DNA of 13,740 bases from an uncultured Bacillota bacterium (GCA_902465215.1 CABQMM010000009.1:1-13740); one strand, 5' to 3'. Positions 1 through 7,124 are shown, numbered from the stretch's first letter. The notes: generated from the sequence alone by a model not told the origin. Translations and numbers: made by a program.

Positions 1-1340
1 AATACCGCGGGAATAATCGTCGTCAGGTTCTCCACACCTCGCTGCGGCAGAGAAATGTCCAGCCATGCAAGCCTTCCGCGCGCTTGTTTTCCTGCGGCAT
101 CCTGCTTACCACAGCGGCGCGAAAACGCCTGAAGGCTGCTGTACCAACGCTCCGATCCCTCAAAATCCATCGCCAGCGCACAAAGCATACTCATTCCCTG
201 CATGAGCGAAGGTGATGCCTCAATTTCGGACTCAGGCAGACTGCGATAATATTTTTCCATTTCGTGATAATGCCCCATGCCCGGGTGCAGCTCTGCGTTG
301 CGTACCAAAAGTTCGGAAACCTTGGAGTGGTCTCCGCCCTTGGTGTAGCATTCCAGCGCATGTGCATAATCTTCTTTCAGTTCGTAATACAAACCGCCGC
401 GTCCCAGCAAAGTCCGTCGTTTTTCCTCGGAATATTCCTGCTCCATTTTCCAAAGAAGGAAGTCGCGAAACTCCGGCCAAAAGCTGAAGTGCTGCATATC
501 GTCATAACGAAGCATGGTCGTATTGCTCAAAAGCCAGTCGAGCAGTTTCCCCGCGTGAGGGTCACCCGTGACCACTCTTGCCATTTCAAGGTCAAAGTTC
601 TCAAAAGGCGCAAGTTCCAGCAAAAATCTCCGAACAGGCAAATCGAAACGCCGATAGACCGCGTCTTCAAAGTACAGAAAAACTTCTCGCAACGCCTGTG
701 CTGCAATTGCCGAGCTGAACGGTTTTCCGCCGGACATATGCCGCACTACAATCATAACTCCCAGCGGATAGCCGATGGAGCCTTTCTGAATGGCATGAAG
801 CTCACTGTCCGTCACAGTCACACCATAAGCGTTTAACGCCTTTCGTATGTCGTCGCAGTCAAAGAGAAGATCCTCCGCCTGCAGTACGGTCATCAGACCT
901 GTGTAGCGGAATGCCATCAGGCTGCCCGGCGGCGTGCCACGGCTGAGCAGTATAAAGCGTCTGTCTGCGTGCGAGCAAATCAGGTCGCAAAGCATCTGCC
1001 AATCGGATTCCTCCTGCACCATCTGTAAATCATCAATCACCAGAATATCCCAATCAGCCTCTTTATCACAGGCTTTACGGGTTTTTCTGTCTCCGGCCGG
1101 CACATCATTTCCGGCGAAAATTCGGGAAATATCGTCTGTTCCTGCGTTCAGCCACAATGCCTTACACCCTCTTTGCCCTTTCAGCAACGCATCGGTTAAG
1201 GTGGTCTTTCCAAATCCACACGGCGCGCTGAGGAAAAGAATTCGTCCGTTTCTTATAAAGTTTTCAAACTGCTCTGCAATTGCAGGCTTAGTGATAGTAG
1301 GTGCTGCCACGATTTCTCCCTTCGTTTTCTTATACATCAT
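1..1340 (-). CDS. MalT/LuxR-type ATPase transcriptional regulator, 3' part outside the window
   Basis: The frame is open from the ATG at 1340-1338 to the left edge (446 codons), so the C-terminus is missing. A Walker A motif APCGFGKTT lies at residues 39-47 (Lys45), a Walker B ILVIDD at 99-104, followed by FILLSRGTPPGSL, the sensor-like segment typical of MalT-family STAND ATPases. The downstream part (DFLLWKMEQEYSEEKRR and helical repeats with regularly spaced Tyr/Leu) resembles the TPR-like ligand region. In this family a LuxR helix-turn-helix follows at the C-terminus, but it would lie beyond position 1 and is not seen. Family knowledge: ATP- and inducer-dependent activators. The start has no good Shine-Dalgarno; a 6-bp hairpin (1344-1360) lies just in front of it. 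Its first ATG overlaps the TGA of the upstream short gene (ATGA). Own promoter at 1385-1414. The class is secure; the target is unknown. Confidence 0.85.
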   Translation of the reverse strand, partial: MMYKKTKGEIVAAPTITKPAIAEQFENFIRNGRILFLSAPCGFGKTTLTDALLKGQRGCKALWLNAGTDDISRIFAGNDVPAGDRKTRKACDKEADWDILVIDDLQMVQEESDWQMLCDLICSHADRRFILLSRGTPPGSLMAFRYTGLMTVLQAEDLLFDCDDIRKALNAYGVTVTDSELHAIQKGSIGYPLGVMIVVRHMSGGKPFSSAIAAQALREVFLYFEDAVYRRFDLPVRRFLLELAPFENFDLEMARVVTGDPHAGKLLDWLLSNTTMLRYDDMQHFSFWPEFRDFLLWKMEQEYSEEKRRTLLGRGGLYYELKEDYAHALECYTKGGDHSKVSELLVRNAELHPGMGHYHEMEKYYRSLPESEIEASPSLMQGMSMLCALAMDFEGSERWYSSLQAFSRRCGKQDAAGKQARGRLAWLDISLPQRGVENLTTIIPAV

Positions 1341-1897
1341 CGAAACCGCCCACAGCGGTTCACAAAAAAATCATACTTAGTAGTATTATACCGCATACAA
1401 AACGGGGTTGTCATCCTACTAAAGTATGATTCTTTAAAACTTTTTTTTAATCCGGCATTGCCCTCTGTATCGTCTGCCGCATCGCTGTCACCCTCCGCTG
1501 CATATTCCAAGATGATTCGGCTCTGCGGTTCCTCAAGCCCGTATTGTGAATAGTCCGTCACATCCGTGATTCTCATGCTTGCACCGATATTTGCAGCGGT
1601 ATCCAGCATAGAGTCTGCGGTATCCTGCTCGACAGCGAAGTCATCATCATCCGGACGTATCCATGTACCGTCGTCATATCTTGTTAGAGAGTAGACTTCC
1701 CCGTCATAAGTCCACGAAAGCTTCGCAATATTTTCAGTCGCTGCAGAAACAAAGTTAATCTCCTCCGTTCCGTCTACAGCTTCCGCAGCTTCAGAGAATT
1801 TAAGAGTCAGCGCGTACCCACAGACCGCCAAAGGCAGGCAGCCTGTGAGAATTGTAAATTTCGCCGGACGGCTGAGCTTTTTCTTTTTCTTATCCAT
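1337..1897 (-). CDS. Short DUF4340-like membrane-anchored protein, probably a 3'-truncated remnant
   Basis: 186 codons. The ATG at 1897 is chosen because AAGGAGG sits a few bases upstream; an in-frame ATG further up (1966) lacks such a site. The protein begins MDKKKKK, then a single hydrophobic segment (about residues 12-32), then a periplasm-type domain with the DUF4340 pattern: DGEVYSLTRYDDGTW, an AVEQDTADSMLDTAANIG helix, and YGLEEPQSRIILEY. Family members normally run beyond 300 residues with repeated modules; here similarity stops near residue 145. The last ~40 residues (from about AEGDSDAADD onward) are low-complexity or are encoded by the promoter/inverted-repeat region of the next gene. 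I infer that the 3' end was lost and replaced when the regulator segment joined. The TGA overlaps the next ATG by 4 bp, which could still couple translation. Function unknown; it may be non-functional. Confidence 0.55.
   Translation of the reverse strand: MDKKKKKLSRPAKFTILTGCLPLAVCGYALTLKFSEAAEAVDGTEEINFVSAATENIAKLSWTYDGEVYSLTRYDDGTWIRPDDDDFAVEQDTADSMLDTAANIGASMRITDVTDYSQYGLEEPQSRIILEYAAEGDSDAADDTEGNAGLKKSFKESYFSRMTTPFCMRYNTTKYDFFVNRCGRFR
1369..1431 (-). promoter_or_regulatory. Promoter of the MalT/LuxR-type gene framed by an inverted repeat
   Basis: On the minus strand an ATGACA box (1414-1409) and a perfect TATAAT (1390-1385) are 18 bp apart. The -35/-10 pair is bracketed by the two arms of an inverted repeat: CTACTAAGTATGATT (minus-strand reading of 1383-1369, at the expected transcription start) and its near-exact complement at 1416-1431, one base longer. 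An arm on each side of a promoter is what an autoregulator or looping repressor site would look like. It could instead be a very small mobile or repeat element carrying a promoter. The promoter is well supported; the operator role is inference. Confidence 0.6.
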
Positions 1898-1945
1898 GGA
1901 TTTTCCTCCTTCTCGCCCAAACATAAATTCCAATTTCATTGTATG

Positions 1946-1966
1946 TTGTTCCGCATCGTGGAACAA
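1946..1966. promoter_or_regulatory. Palindrome in the divergent spacer, candidate operator
   Basis: TTGTTCC, seven bases, then GGAACAA: a perfect 7-bp inverted repeat about 28 bp upstream of the -35 of the FIST operon and about 50 bp upstream of the DUF4340-like start. The symmetric 21-bp span is the size of a dimeric repressor site. The operon's likely regulator is the IclR-family protein at 5960-6760; short inverted repeats of this size are usual for that family, but the exact consensus of this protein is unknown, so the match is inference. Confidence 0.4.
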
Positions 1967-1993
1967 AGTTTTTGCATTTTGAAACCTCTGCTC

Positions 1994-2021
1994 TTGACCA
2001 TTTTAAAAATCGAAGTATTAT
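1994..2021 (+). promoter_or_regulatory. Sigma-A type promoter of the FIST-ALDH-ADH operon
   Basis: TTGACC (1994-1999) and TATTAT (2016-2021) with a 16-bp spacer, five of six consensus matches each. Transcription would start near 2028, giving a leader of about 37 nt with the AGGAGG ribosome binding site at 2051-2056. The leader is purine-rich and shows no riboswitch or terminator. Confidence 0.6.
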
Positions 2022-2064
2022 AAAGGTGTCAAAAGAAAAGAAAGTAAAAGAGGAGGACCAAGAG

Positions 2065-3231
2065 ATGTTAAAGTTTAAAACAGGAACAAGCACTAATGCA
2101 AATGCTGCTTTAGCAGGACAGGAAGCTGCGGCAGCCGTAAAAGAGAACCTTAAAGACATGAAAATGGCATTCGTTTACAGCGGTGTTCAGTACAACCAAC
2201 AGGAACTTTTAGATGCAATCAAATCTGAATTGCCGGGTGTACCTCTTATCGGAAATACTTCCTTTACAGGGGTAATCACGCAAGATGGATTCAATGGTGC
2301 AGAGGAAGGTTTCGTCGGCATCATGGCAGTATCCGATCCGGATATGAAAGTAGGCGTTTTCGGTATGCCAAAGGAAGGTTCCGCCAGAGAAACCGGACAC
2401 AAGGCTGCAGTTGAAGCACTGAAAAGAGCCGGAACCGATGCTGCGCCTGCGTTCTTCTACATGTCAGCACCATCCGGAGAGGAAGAATATTATTTAAAGG
2501 GAATTACCGAGGTTATCGGCAGAGTACCATTCTTCGGGGGCAGCGCAGCCGACAACGCGATTGCCGGTGAATGGCTTCTTTATACAGATGAAATGGTTAC
2601 AGCAGACGGCGTATCTGTAGCTTTCTTCTATACCGATAAAGCTTTTGCGAACAAATTCACAGGTGCTTATCATGAAACTGCGAATGCAGGCGTTATCACT
2701 AAAATTGACGGCGACAGAACCCTTGTTGAAATCAACGGTATTCCGGCTTTGGAACAGTACCGCAAATGGACGGGAGCTTCCGCGGAGGAAGTAAGCGAAG
2801 GAAACCTTCTCGCATACGCAGTTCAGAAACCGCTTGCTGTAAAAGACAGACTTGGTGATTTGGCCGCTATCAGACACCCGATGAACGGAAATGCAGACGG
2901 CAGCATGAATATCGGCAATAATTTGGCTGTCGGTACAGCAGTTATTCAGATGGAAGCCGATGTTGATGAAATCATTGCAGCGGTCGGTACTACTTTGGAA
3001 GATCTGAAGAAAAAAATAGGAAAACCGATTGCAGGTCTTCACCTTGTACACTGCGGCGGCAGAAGAGCCGGCATTGGTGACAGAATTGATGAGGTTACAA
3101 CGCAGGTTAAGAAAGCAATCGGCGATATACCGTTTATTATGGAATTTACATTTGGTGAATACGGTTATGAAGATGACGGCAACAACACCTGCGGCGGTTT
3201 GATGCTTTCTTTCACCGCATTCGGCGAATAA
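2065..3231 (+). CDS. FIST N-domain / FIST C-domain protein
   Basis: 388 residues. The ATG at 2065 is preceded by AGGAGG with an 8-nt spacer; the open frame continues upstream to 1939 but that part covers promoter and leader. The N-terminal half (about 1-200) has the FIST_N layout: an early SGVQYN strand-turn, GVPLIGNTSFTGVI, and the glycine-rich GGSAADN near 168-174. The C-terminal half (about 210-385) matches FIST_C, with repeated hydrophobic strands and a closing CGGLMLSFT segment. No membrane segment, kinase, GGDEF or chemoreceptor domain is attached, so this is a soluble sensor or binding module standing alone. FIST domains were proposed from genomic context to bind small ligands such as amino acids. 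It is the first gene of an operon with two dehydrogenases; the 70-nt gap to the next gene has no terminator. The ligand and output are unknown. Confidence 0.85.
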   Translation: MLKFKTGTSTNANAALAGQEAAAAVKENLKDMKMAFVYSGVQYNQQELLDAIKSELPGVPLIGNTSFTGVITQDGFNGAEEGFVGIMAVSDPDMKVGVFGMPKEGSARETGHKAAVEALKRAGTDAAPAFFYMSAPSGEEEYYLKGITEVIGRVPFFGGSAADNAIAGEWLLYTDEMVTADGVSVAFFYTDKAFANKFTGAYHETANAGVITKIDGDRTLVEINGIPALEQYRKWTGASAEEVSEGNLLAYAVQKPLAVKDRLGDLAAIRHPMNGNADGSMNIGNNLAVGTAVIQMEADVDEIIAAVGTTLEDLKKKIGKPIAGLHLVHCGGRRAGIGDRIDEVTTQVKKAIGDIPFIMEFTFGEYGYEDDGNNTCGGLMLSFTAFGE

Positions 3232-3301
3232 GCATAATGCCATGTAATCAAAATAGTGAAAAATCAGGACAAAATATAAATTTTGAAAGGAGTGAATTAC
3301 T

Positions 3302-4732
3302 ATGAAGATGATTATAGATGGAAAAAAGGTTGACAGCATAAGCGGAGAAACATTTGATGTAACAAATCCTGCTACAGGAAAAGTAATTGAGAGCGTCCCG
3401 AAAGCAACTGCGGAAGATATTGCGCTTGCTGTTGATGCTGCCGTAAAAGGGCAGAAAGAATGGGCAAAGGCTTCTGTAACAAAGAGAGCCGAAGTTATGT
3501 ACAAATTTATTGATATTGTAGAGCAGAACAAAGAATCCCTGGCACAAACGCTTTGCGCAGAAAACGGAAAACCGATTACGGAAGCCCGTGCAGAAATCGG
3601 AAATATCCGGATTGCCTTCTCTGCTTTTGCGGAACATGCTAAGCATTTCTACGGAACAATTATTCCTCCGGGAACAGAAGCCGGACAGGAAGGCACAATG
3701 CAGCTTGTAACCAGAGAACCGATCGGTGTGGTTGCCTGCATTATTCCATTTAATTTCCCTTGCGATTTGTATGACCAGAAAGTCGCTCCGGCTTTGATGA
3801 TGGGCAACGCTGCTATCGTTCTGCCTTCTTCCGACAATCCATTGACTTTGATGCGCTTGACGGAAATGCTTGTTGAAGCTGGTGTTCCAAACGGTGTTGT
3901 TCAGTGTCTGACAGCTCCGGGTGCAGTCAAGGATGCTGCGGTTACAGATCCGAGAGTTCATCTTGTAACTTTGACGGGGAGCACGGAAGTCGGTATCGGT
4001 ACTGCGAAACTTGCCGCTGAAAATCTTACACATACCGCCTTGGAGCTTGGCGGAAATGACGCATTTATCGTTTTGGATGACGGTGATGTGGATTTGGCAG
4101 TTGAAGAGCTTGTTTGGGGTCGTATGTACAATACAGGTCAGGTCTGCTGCGCAAGCAAGCGTTTCCTGATTCACAACTCTCTTAAGGATGAATTTGCAAA
4201 GAAAGCGATTGAAAGAATCAAAAAGCTGAAAGTCGGCGACCCGCAGAGTGAGGATTCACAAATCGGATGCCTGATCAGCGAAAAGGCTGCAGTCAAAGTC
4301 GAGAAAGAAGTTAATCTGACTCTTGAACAGGGCGGAAAGCTTTTGCTCGGAGGCAAAAGAAACGGTGCATTCTATGAACCGACTGTTATTGCCGATGTTC
4401 CTAAGACTGCAGATGTTGCCAAGGATATGGAAATCTTCGGCCCTGTTGTTCCGATTATCGGTTTTGATACAGATGAAGAGGCAGTTGAAATTGCAAATTC
4501 TTCTAAGTTTGGTCTTTCCAGCTGCGTATTCTCGCGTGATGAAAAGCGTGCATTCAAGGTTGCATCAGCTATGGAAGCCGGTGGTGCAGTTATTAACGGC
4601 GCAAGCTTCTACCGTTCATTTGAAATGCCATTCGGTGGCTGGAAACACAGCGGCATAGGTACCGAAGGTGTTATGTCCACTTTCAATGAAATGACAAGAG
4701 TAAAGACAATTGTTCTGAAAAATATACTTTAA
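3302..4732 (+). CDS. NAD(P)-dependent aldehyde dehydrogenase (succinate-semialdehyde dehydrogenase-like)
   Basis: 476 residues, the normal length for the soluble ALDH superfamily. An AAGGAGTG site lies about 7 nt before the ATG. Visible motifs: PFNFP with Asn151, LTGSTEVG (224-231) of the Rossmann fold, LELGG with general base Glu248, NTGQVCC with catalytic Cys282 (GQxC), EIFGPVVP, and a C-terminal PFGGWKHSG. It oxidises an aldehyde to the acid in the cytoplasm. The stretch where most family members have K-P-S-E-x-x-P reads LPSSDNP (174-180): the Lys and Glu that hold the adenosine ribose are Leu and Ser, so cofactor preference may differ; Ser at the Glu position is seen in some NADP-using semialdehyde dehydrogenases. 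Second gene of the operon, 20 nt before the alcohol dehydrogenase. Family secure; substrate not determined. Confidence 0.92.
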   Translation: MKMIIDGKKVDSISGETFDVTNPATGKVIESVPKATAEDIALAVDAAVKGQKEWAKASVTKRAEVMYKFIDIVEQNKESLAQTLCAENGKPITEARAEIGNIRIAFSAFAEHAKHFYGTIIPPGTEAGQEGTMQLVTREPIGVVACIIPFNFPCDLYDQKVAPALMMGNAAIVLPSSDNPLTLMRLTEMLVEAGVPNGVVQCLTAPGAVKDAAVTDPRVHLVTLTGSTEVGIGTAKLAAENLTHTALELGGNDAFIVLDDGDVDLAVEELVWGRMYNTGQVCCASKRFLIHNSLKDEFAKKAIERIKKLKVGDPQSEDSQIGCLISEKAAVKVEKEVNLTLEQGGKLLLGGKRNGAFYEPTVIADVPKTADVAKDMEIFGPVVPIIGFDTDEEAVEIANSSKFGLSSCVFSRDEKRAFKVASAMEAGGAVINGASFYRSFEMPFGGWKHSGIGTEGVMSTFNEMTRVKTIVLKNIL

Positions 4733-4752
4733 AAACAAGGGGGAGATTATCT

Positions 4753-5859
4753 ATGATGGGGAGACTTCGGGCAATGCGAGAACCTCTGAAATATGTACAG
4801 GGAAGAGATGCACTTTTGAAATTTAAAGATGAAATGGGTTATATGGGACATCGCTGGCTGTTTGTATGTTCGAAAAGCGGCTGCAAAGCTTGTCACGACA
4901 AATTGGAAGAAAGCTTCGCAGGTTCTGACGATTACAGGCGCTACGAAATCTTTGGCGGAATCTCCAGCTATGGTGAAATTAACCGCATGAAAGCAATTGT
5001 CGAGGAAGACAATATTGATACTGTTGTTGCCGTTGGCGGCGGCAGTGCTGTAGATACAGCCAAAGCAACTGCTTTTTATACCGGCCGGCATGTTGTCATC
5101 ATTCCGACAGTTGCCGCGACAGACGCTCCATGCACAGGGCTTTCTGTTATATATAATGATGACCACAGCTTTGATAAATATTTATTCTATCCTACGAATC
5201 CCGATGCGGTTTTGGTAGATACAACAGTCATCGCAAATGCTCCTGCTGAATTTCTCATTGCAGGTATGGGCGATGCGCTCGGAACCTTCTTTGAAGGACG
5301 TGCATCAGTTCGAACAGAGTCTCCGAGCTTGGAAGGTACCGGAATTACCCGTGCAGGTCAGGCTTTGGCGAAATTATGCTATGAAACGCTCCTTGAATAC
5401 GGAAAACAGGCTCTCGAAGCTTGCAAAATCCACGCAGTAACCCCTGCACTGGAAGCAATTGTTGAGGCGAATGTGTATCTGTCCGGTGTTGGTGCCGATA
5501 ATGTAAATTGTGCGGCTGCACACTCTTTCTACAACGGCGTCACCGCGCTCGGCATTGACTGTGCAGATCATGGTTGCTGTGTTGCGTTTGGTACCTTAGT
5601 TCAACTTATACTTGAGGGGGCTTCGAAGGAAGAATTCGAAGAAGTTCAAAACTTCTGCTTAGAGGTCGGACTGCCTGTAACTTTAGAAGAAATCGGTGTT
5701 ACGACCAAAGAACAGGTAAAAACAATCTCTGAGCATGCCTGTGTACCGGGTGAAACCATTCACAACCTTGCGGGTGATGTCCAGCCTATTGAATTGTATG
5801 ATGCAATTTTACAGGCGGATGCTATGGGTAAACTCGCATTGCAAAAAAAAGCAGATTAA
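4753..5859 (+). CDS. gldA: Glycerol dehydrogenase-family metal-dependent alcohol dehydrogenase
   Basis: 368 residues, the usual length for GldA. The N-terminus (PLKYVQGRDAL) matches the family's substrate-proximal opening. GGGSAVDTAKA (95-105) is the NAD-binding turn; AATDAPCTGLSVIY carries the active-site Asp124. The three metal ligands are present: Asp174 (GMGDALG), His257 (AAHSFYNG) and His273 (DHGCCVAFG). Glycerol dehydrogenases use zinc and oxidise a vicinal diol to the hydroxyketone with NAD; related members act on other small alcohols, so the substrate is inference. Two ATGs in tandem (4753 and 4756) follow the GGGGGAG site at 4739-4745; either is possible and the family residue numbering fits the second slightly better. 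Last gene of the FIST operon, followed by a strong terminator. With the ALDH it could take an alcohol through an aldehyde to an acid. Confidence 0.88.
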   Translation: MMGRLRAMREPLKYVQGRDALLKFKDEMGYMGHRWLFVCSKSGCKACHDKLEESFAGSDDYRRYEIFGGISSYGEINRMKAIVEEDNIDTVVAVGGGSAVDTAKATAFYTGRHVVIIPTVAATDAPCTGLSVIYNDDHSFDKYLFYPTNPDAVLVDTTVIANAPAEFLIAGMGDALGTFFEGRASVRTESPSLEGTGITRAGQALAKLCYETLLEYGKQALEACKIHAVTPALEAIVEANVYLSGVGADNVNCAAAHSFYNGVTALGIDCADHGCCVAFGTLVQLILEGASKEEFEEVQNFCLEVGLPVTLEEIGVTTKEQVKTISEHACVPGETIHNLAGDVQPIELYDAILQADAMGKLALQKKAD

Positions 5860-5883
5860 AATTTGCTTGTAATCCGTACAACG

Positions 5884-5940
5884 AAATGGGACATGCGCCT
5901 TAACGGAAAATAATCGTTAGGCGCATGTCCCATTTTATTT
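5884..5940 (+). terminator. Strong intrinsic terminator between the convergent ADH and IclR genes
   Basis: Arms at 5884-5905 and 5915-5935 pair over 21 bp with a single bulged T, closing a 9-nt loop, and are followed by TTTTATTTTAA on the plus strand. It ends the FIST operon. The minus-strand tail is a weaker T-run (ATTTCGTTG), so termination of the opposing IclR transcript here is plausible but less certain. Confidence 0.9.
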
Positions 5941-5959
5941 TAACTTAAATTTTGTCTTA

Positions 5960-6760
5960 TTACCCGGTATAGCCAAGGCCGTGCGAAATTTCGAGTGCCG
6001 TCTCCTTTACAACCTCAGCGATTTCTTCAATACGCTCGTTCGGAATCAAATGCGTGCTGCCACTTACGCTGATTGCAGCCACAATATCTCCGCAGTAATC
6101 ATAAATAGGTGCCGCAATGCATCGATTTCCAATCTCGTACTCTTCATCGTCCATCGCCCATCCCTGCTTTCTGACTTTTGCCAATTCTGCTTTCAGCTCA
6201 TCCATGTTCGCTATTGTGTTTGGAGTAAAACGAATGAAACTGCAATCTTTCATAGCGTCTGAAAGTTCTTGCTTTGAACAGCCGGCTAAAAGGCACTTTC
6301 CAAGCGAGGAACAATATGCATGCATTCGAAGACCAATTTGTGAATACATCCGTACAGAAGAAAATACATCCATTTTTTCGACATACACGACATACTCGCC
6401 ATCCAATACGCCCAGATGTGATGTGAGTCCGAAGCGTGCTGAGAGTTTTGCTACATAAGGTCTTGCTTCTGTTTGAAGTTCAAGACTGTTAATGTAGTAG
6501 CTTACTGCTTCTATCAGCTTCAAACCTATTCTATAGTTTCCTTCTTGCGTTTTGGCAAGATATCCTCGACCGGTGAGTGTTTCTATGATTCTGTATGCAG
6601 TACTCTTATGTAGCTGCGTTCGTTTTGAAATTTCCGTCAGATTTAAACCGCTTTCTTCTGCTGCAACGGCCTCAATGATGTCAAGTGCTCTTTCTATTGA
6701 CTGTACTCCGGACTGTGCCTGAGATTCTGTACCGGGCATTCTTCTTTTTTCCTCTGTCAA
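5960..6760 (-). CDS. IclR-family transcriptional regulator
   Basis: 266 residues from a TTG start at 6760. I prefer this to the in-frame GTG at 6769 because the AAGGGAGGTG ribosome binding site touches the GTG but is about 6 nt from the TTG. The N-terminal winged helix (about 18-75) opens with SIERALDIIE and holds the helix-turn-helix LTEISKRTQLHKSTAYRI, then the wing GYLAKTQEGNYRIG. The C-terminal effector domain (about 90-260) has HLGVLDGEYVVYVEK, MHAYCSSLGKCLLA and the signature DDEEYEIGNRCIAAPIYD with AAISVSG. IclR proteins are tetramer/dimer repressors or activators of nearby catabolic genes that respond to small acids. The gene converges on the FIST-ALDH-ADH operon and is divergent from the riboswitch/symporter unit, so either could be its target; the operon is the better guess. 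Own promoter at 6802-6830. Confidence 0.93.
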   Translation of the reverse strand: MTEEKRRMPGTESQAQSGVQSIERALDIIEAVAAEESGLNLTEISKRTQLHKSTAYRIIETLTGRGYLAKTQEGNYRIGLKLIEAVSYYINSLELQTEARPYVAKLSARFGLTSHLGVLDGEYVVYVEKMDVFSSVRMYSQIGLRMHAYCSSLGKCLLAGCSKQELSDAMKDCSFIRFTPNTIANMDELKAELAKVRKQGWAMDDEEYEIGNRCIAAPIYDYCGDIVAAISVSGSTHLIPNERIEEIAEVVKETALEISHGLGYTG

Positions 6761-6801
6761 AGCATTCACCTCCCTTATTTCTTCATTTTACACAAGCTCA
6801 A

Positions 6802-6830
6802 ATAATATATCAATAGGCTTTCTGTGTCAA
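6802..6830 (-). promoter_or_regulatory. Promoter of the IclR-family gene
   Basis: Minus strand: perfect TTGACA (6830-6825), 17-bp spacer, TATTAT (6807-6802). The transcript would begin near 6795, about 35 nt before the TTG start. A short TGTG-N7-CACA inverted repeat overlaps the -35, a possible autoregulatory site, but its 4-bp arms are too short to be confident. Confidence 0.65.
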
Positions 6831-6856
6831 ATGCACAAGTTTTTTCCTTATTCCCC

Positions 6857-6885
6857 TTGATTTTTGCTGTCAGATTGTATATAAT
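6857..6885 (+). promoter_or_regulatory. Promoter of the glycine riboswitch-symporter transcript
   Basis: TTGATT (6857-6862), 17-bp spacer, perfect TATAAT (6880-6885). Transcription would start near 6892. A 6-bp hairpin TGTACT/AGTACA (6898-6915) lies at the very 5' end of the leader, before the riboswitch. The promoter is divergent from that of the IclR gene, with about 27 bp between the two -35 boxes. Confidence 0.7.
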
Positions 6886-6937
6886 AAATTTTATGATTGT
6901 ACTAATAGCAGTACATAACTGAATATGCTAGATGAAC

Positions 6938-7115
6938 TTTGCAGGAAAAGGATTACCGCCGAAGGAGTAAAACTCTCAGGTTCCGCACGGTTTCCCCTTC
7001 GGGAGATTTATGCGGTGAGGACTGTAAAGGGATAGCGTTCTGGAGACACCCGCGAGCTGTGCGGGGGCCGAAGGTGCAAGGCGAAAACGCCAATCTCTCA
7101 GGCAAAAGGACAGAA
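6938..7115 (+). ncRNA. Tandem glycine riboswitch (gcvT element), two aptamers
   Basis: Aptamer 1 spans about 6938-7028: its P1 pairs TTTGCAG (6938-6944) with CTGTAAA (7022-7028) and it holds the conserved CCGCCGAAGGAGTAA and CTCTCAGG cores. Its distal stem is extended by a C-UUCG-G capped hairpin around 6990-7010. Aptamer 2 spans about 7038-7115: P1 pairs TTCTG with CAGAA, with GGCCGAAGGTGCAAG, a GGCG-AAAA-CGCC stem, AATCTCTCAGG and CAAAAGGACAGAA, close to the family consensus. Glycine binding to such leaders controls gcv operons or amino-acid transporters. Here the downstream gene is an AGCS symporter, with an intrinsic terminator (7234-7266) between them, so control is by transcription termination. 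Whether glycine switches it on or off cannot be read from sequence alone; a shut-off of uptake is plausible for a transporter. Confidence 0.95.
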
Positions 7116-7124
7116 ATGGAATTT

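Noticed and set aside
264..1380. Plus-strand open frames opposite the left-edge regulator
   Set aside because: The minus strand here encodes a continuous ATPase with Walker A and B motifs, so the plus frames are shadows.
2494..3531. A 345-codon open frame on the minus strand opposite the FIST gene
   Set aside because: It lies antisense to a well-supported gene with its own ribosome binding site, has a Cys/Phe/Ser-rich, non-protein-like composition and crosses the end of one gene and the start of another.
3248..4174. A 308-codon minus-strand frame opposite the aldehyde dehydrogenase
   Set aside because: Shadow of the real gene; no family resemblance, unusual Asn/Cys/Arg-rich composition, no ribosome binding site.
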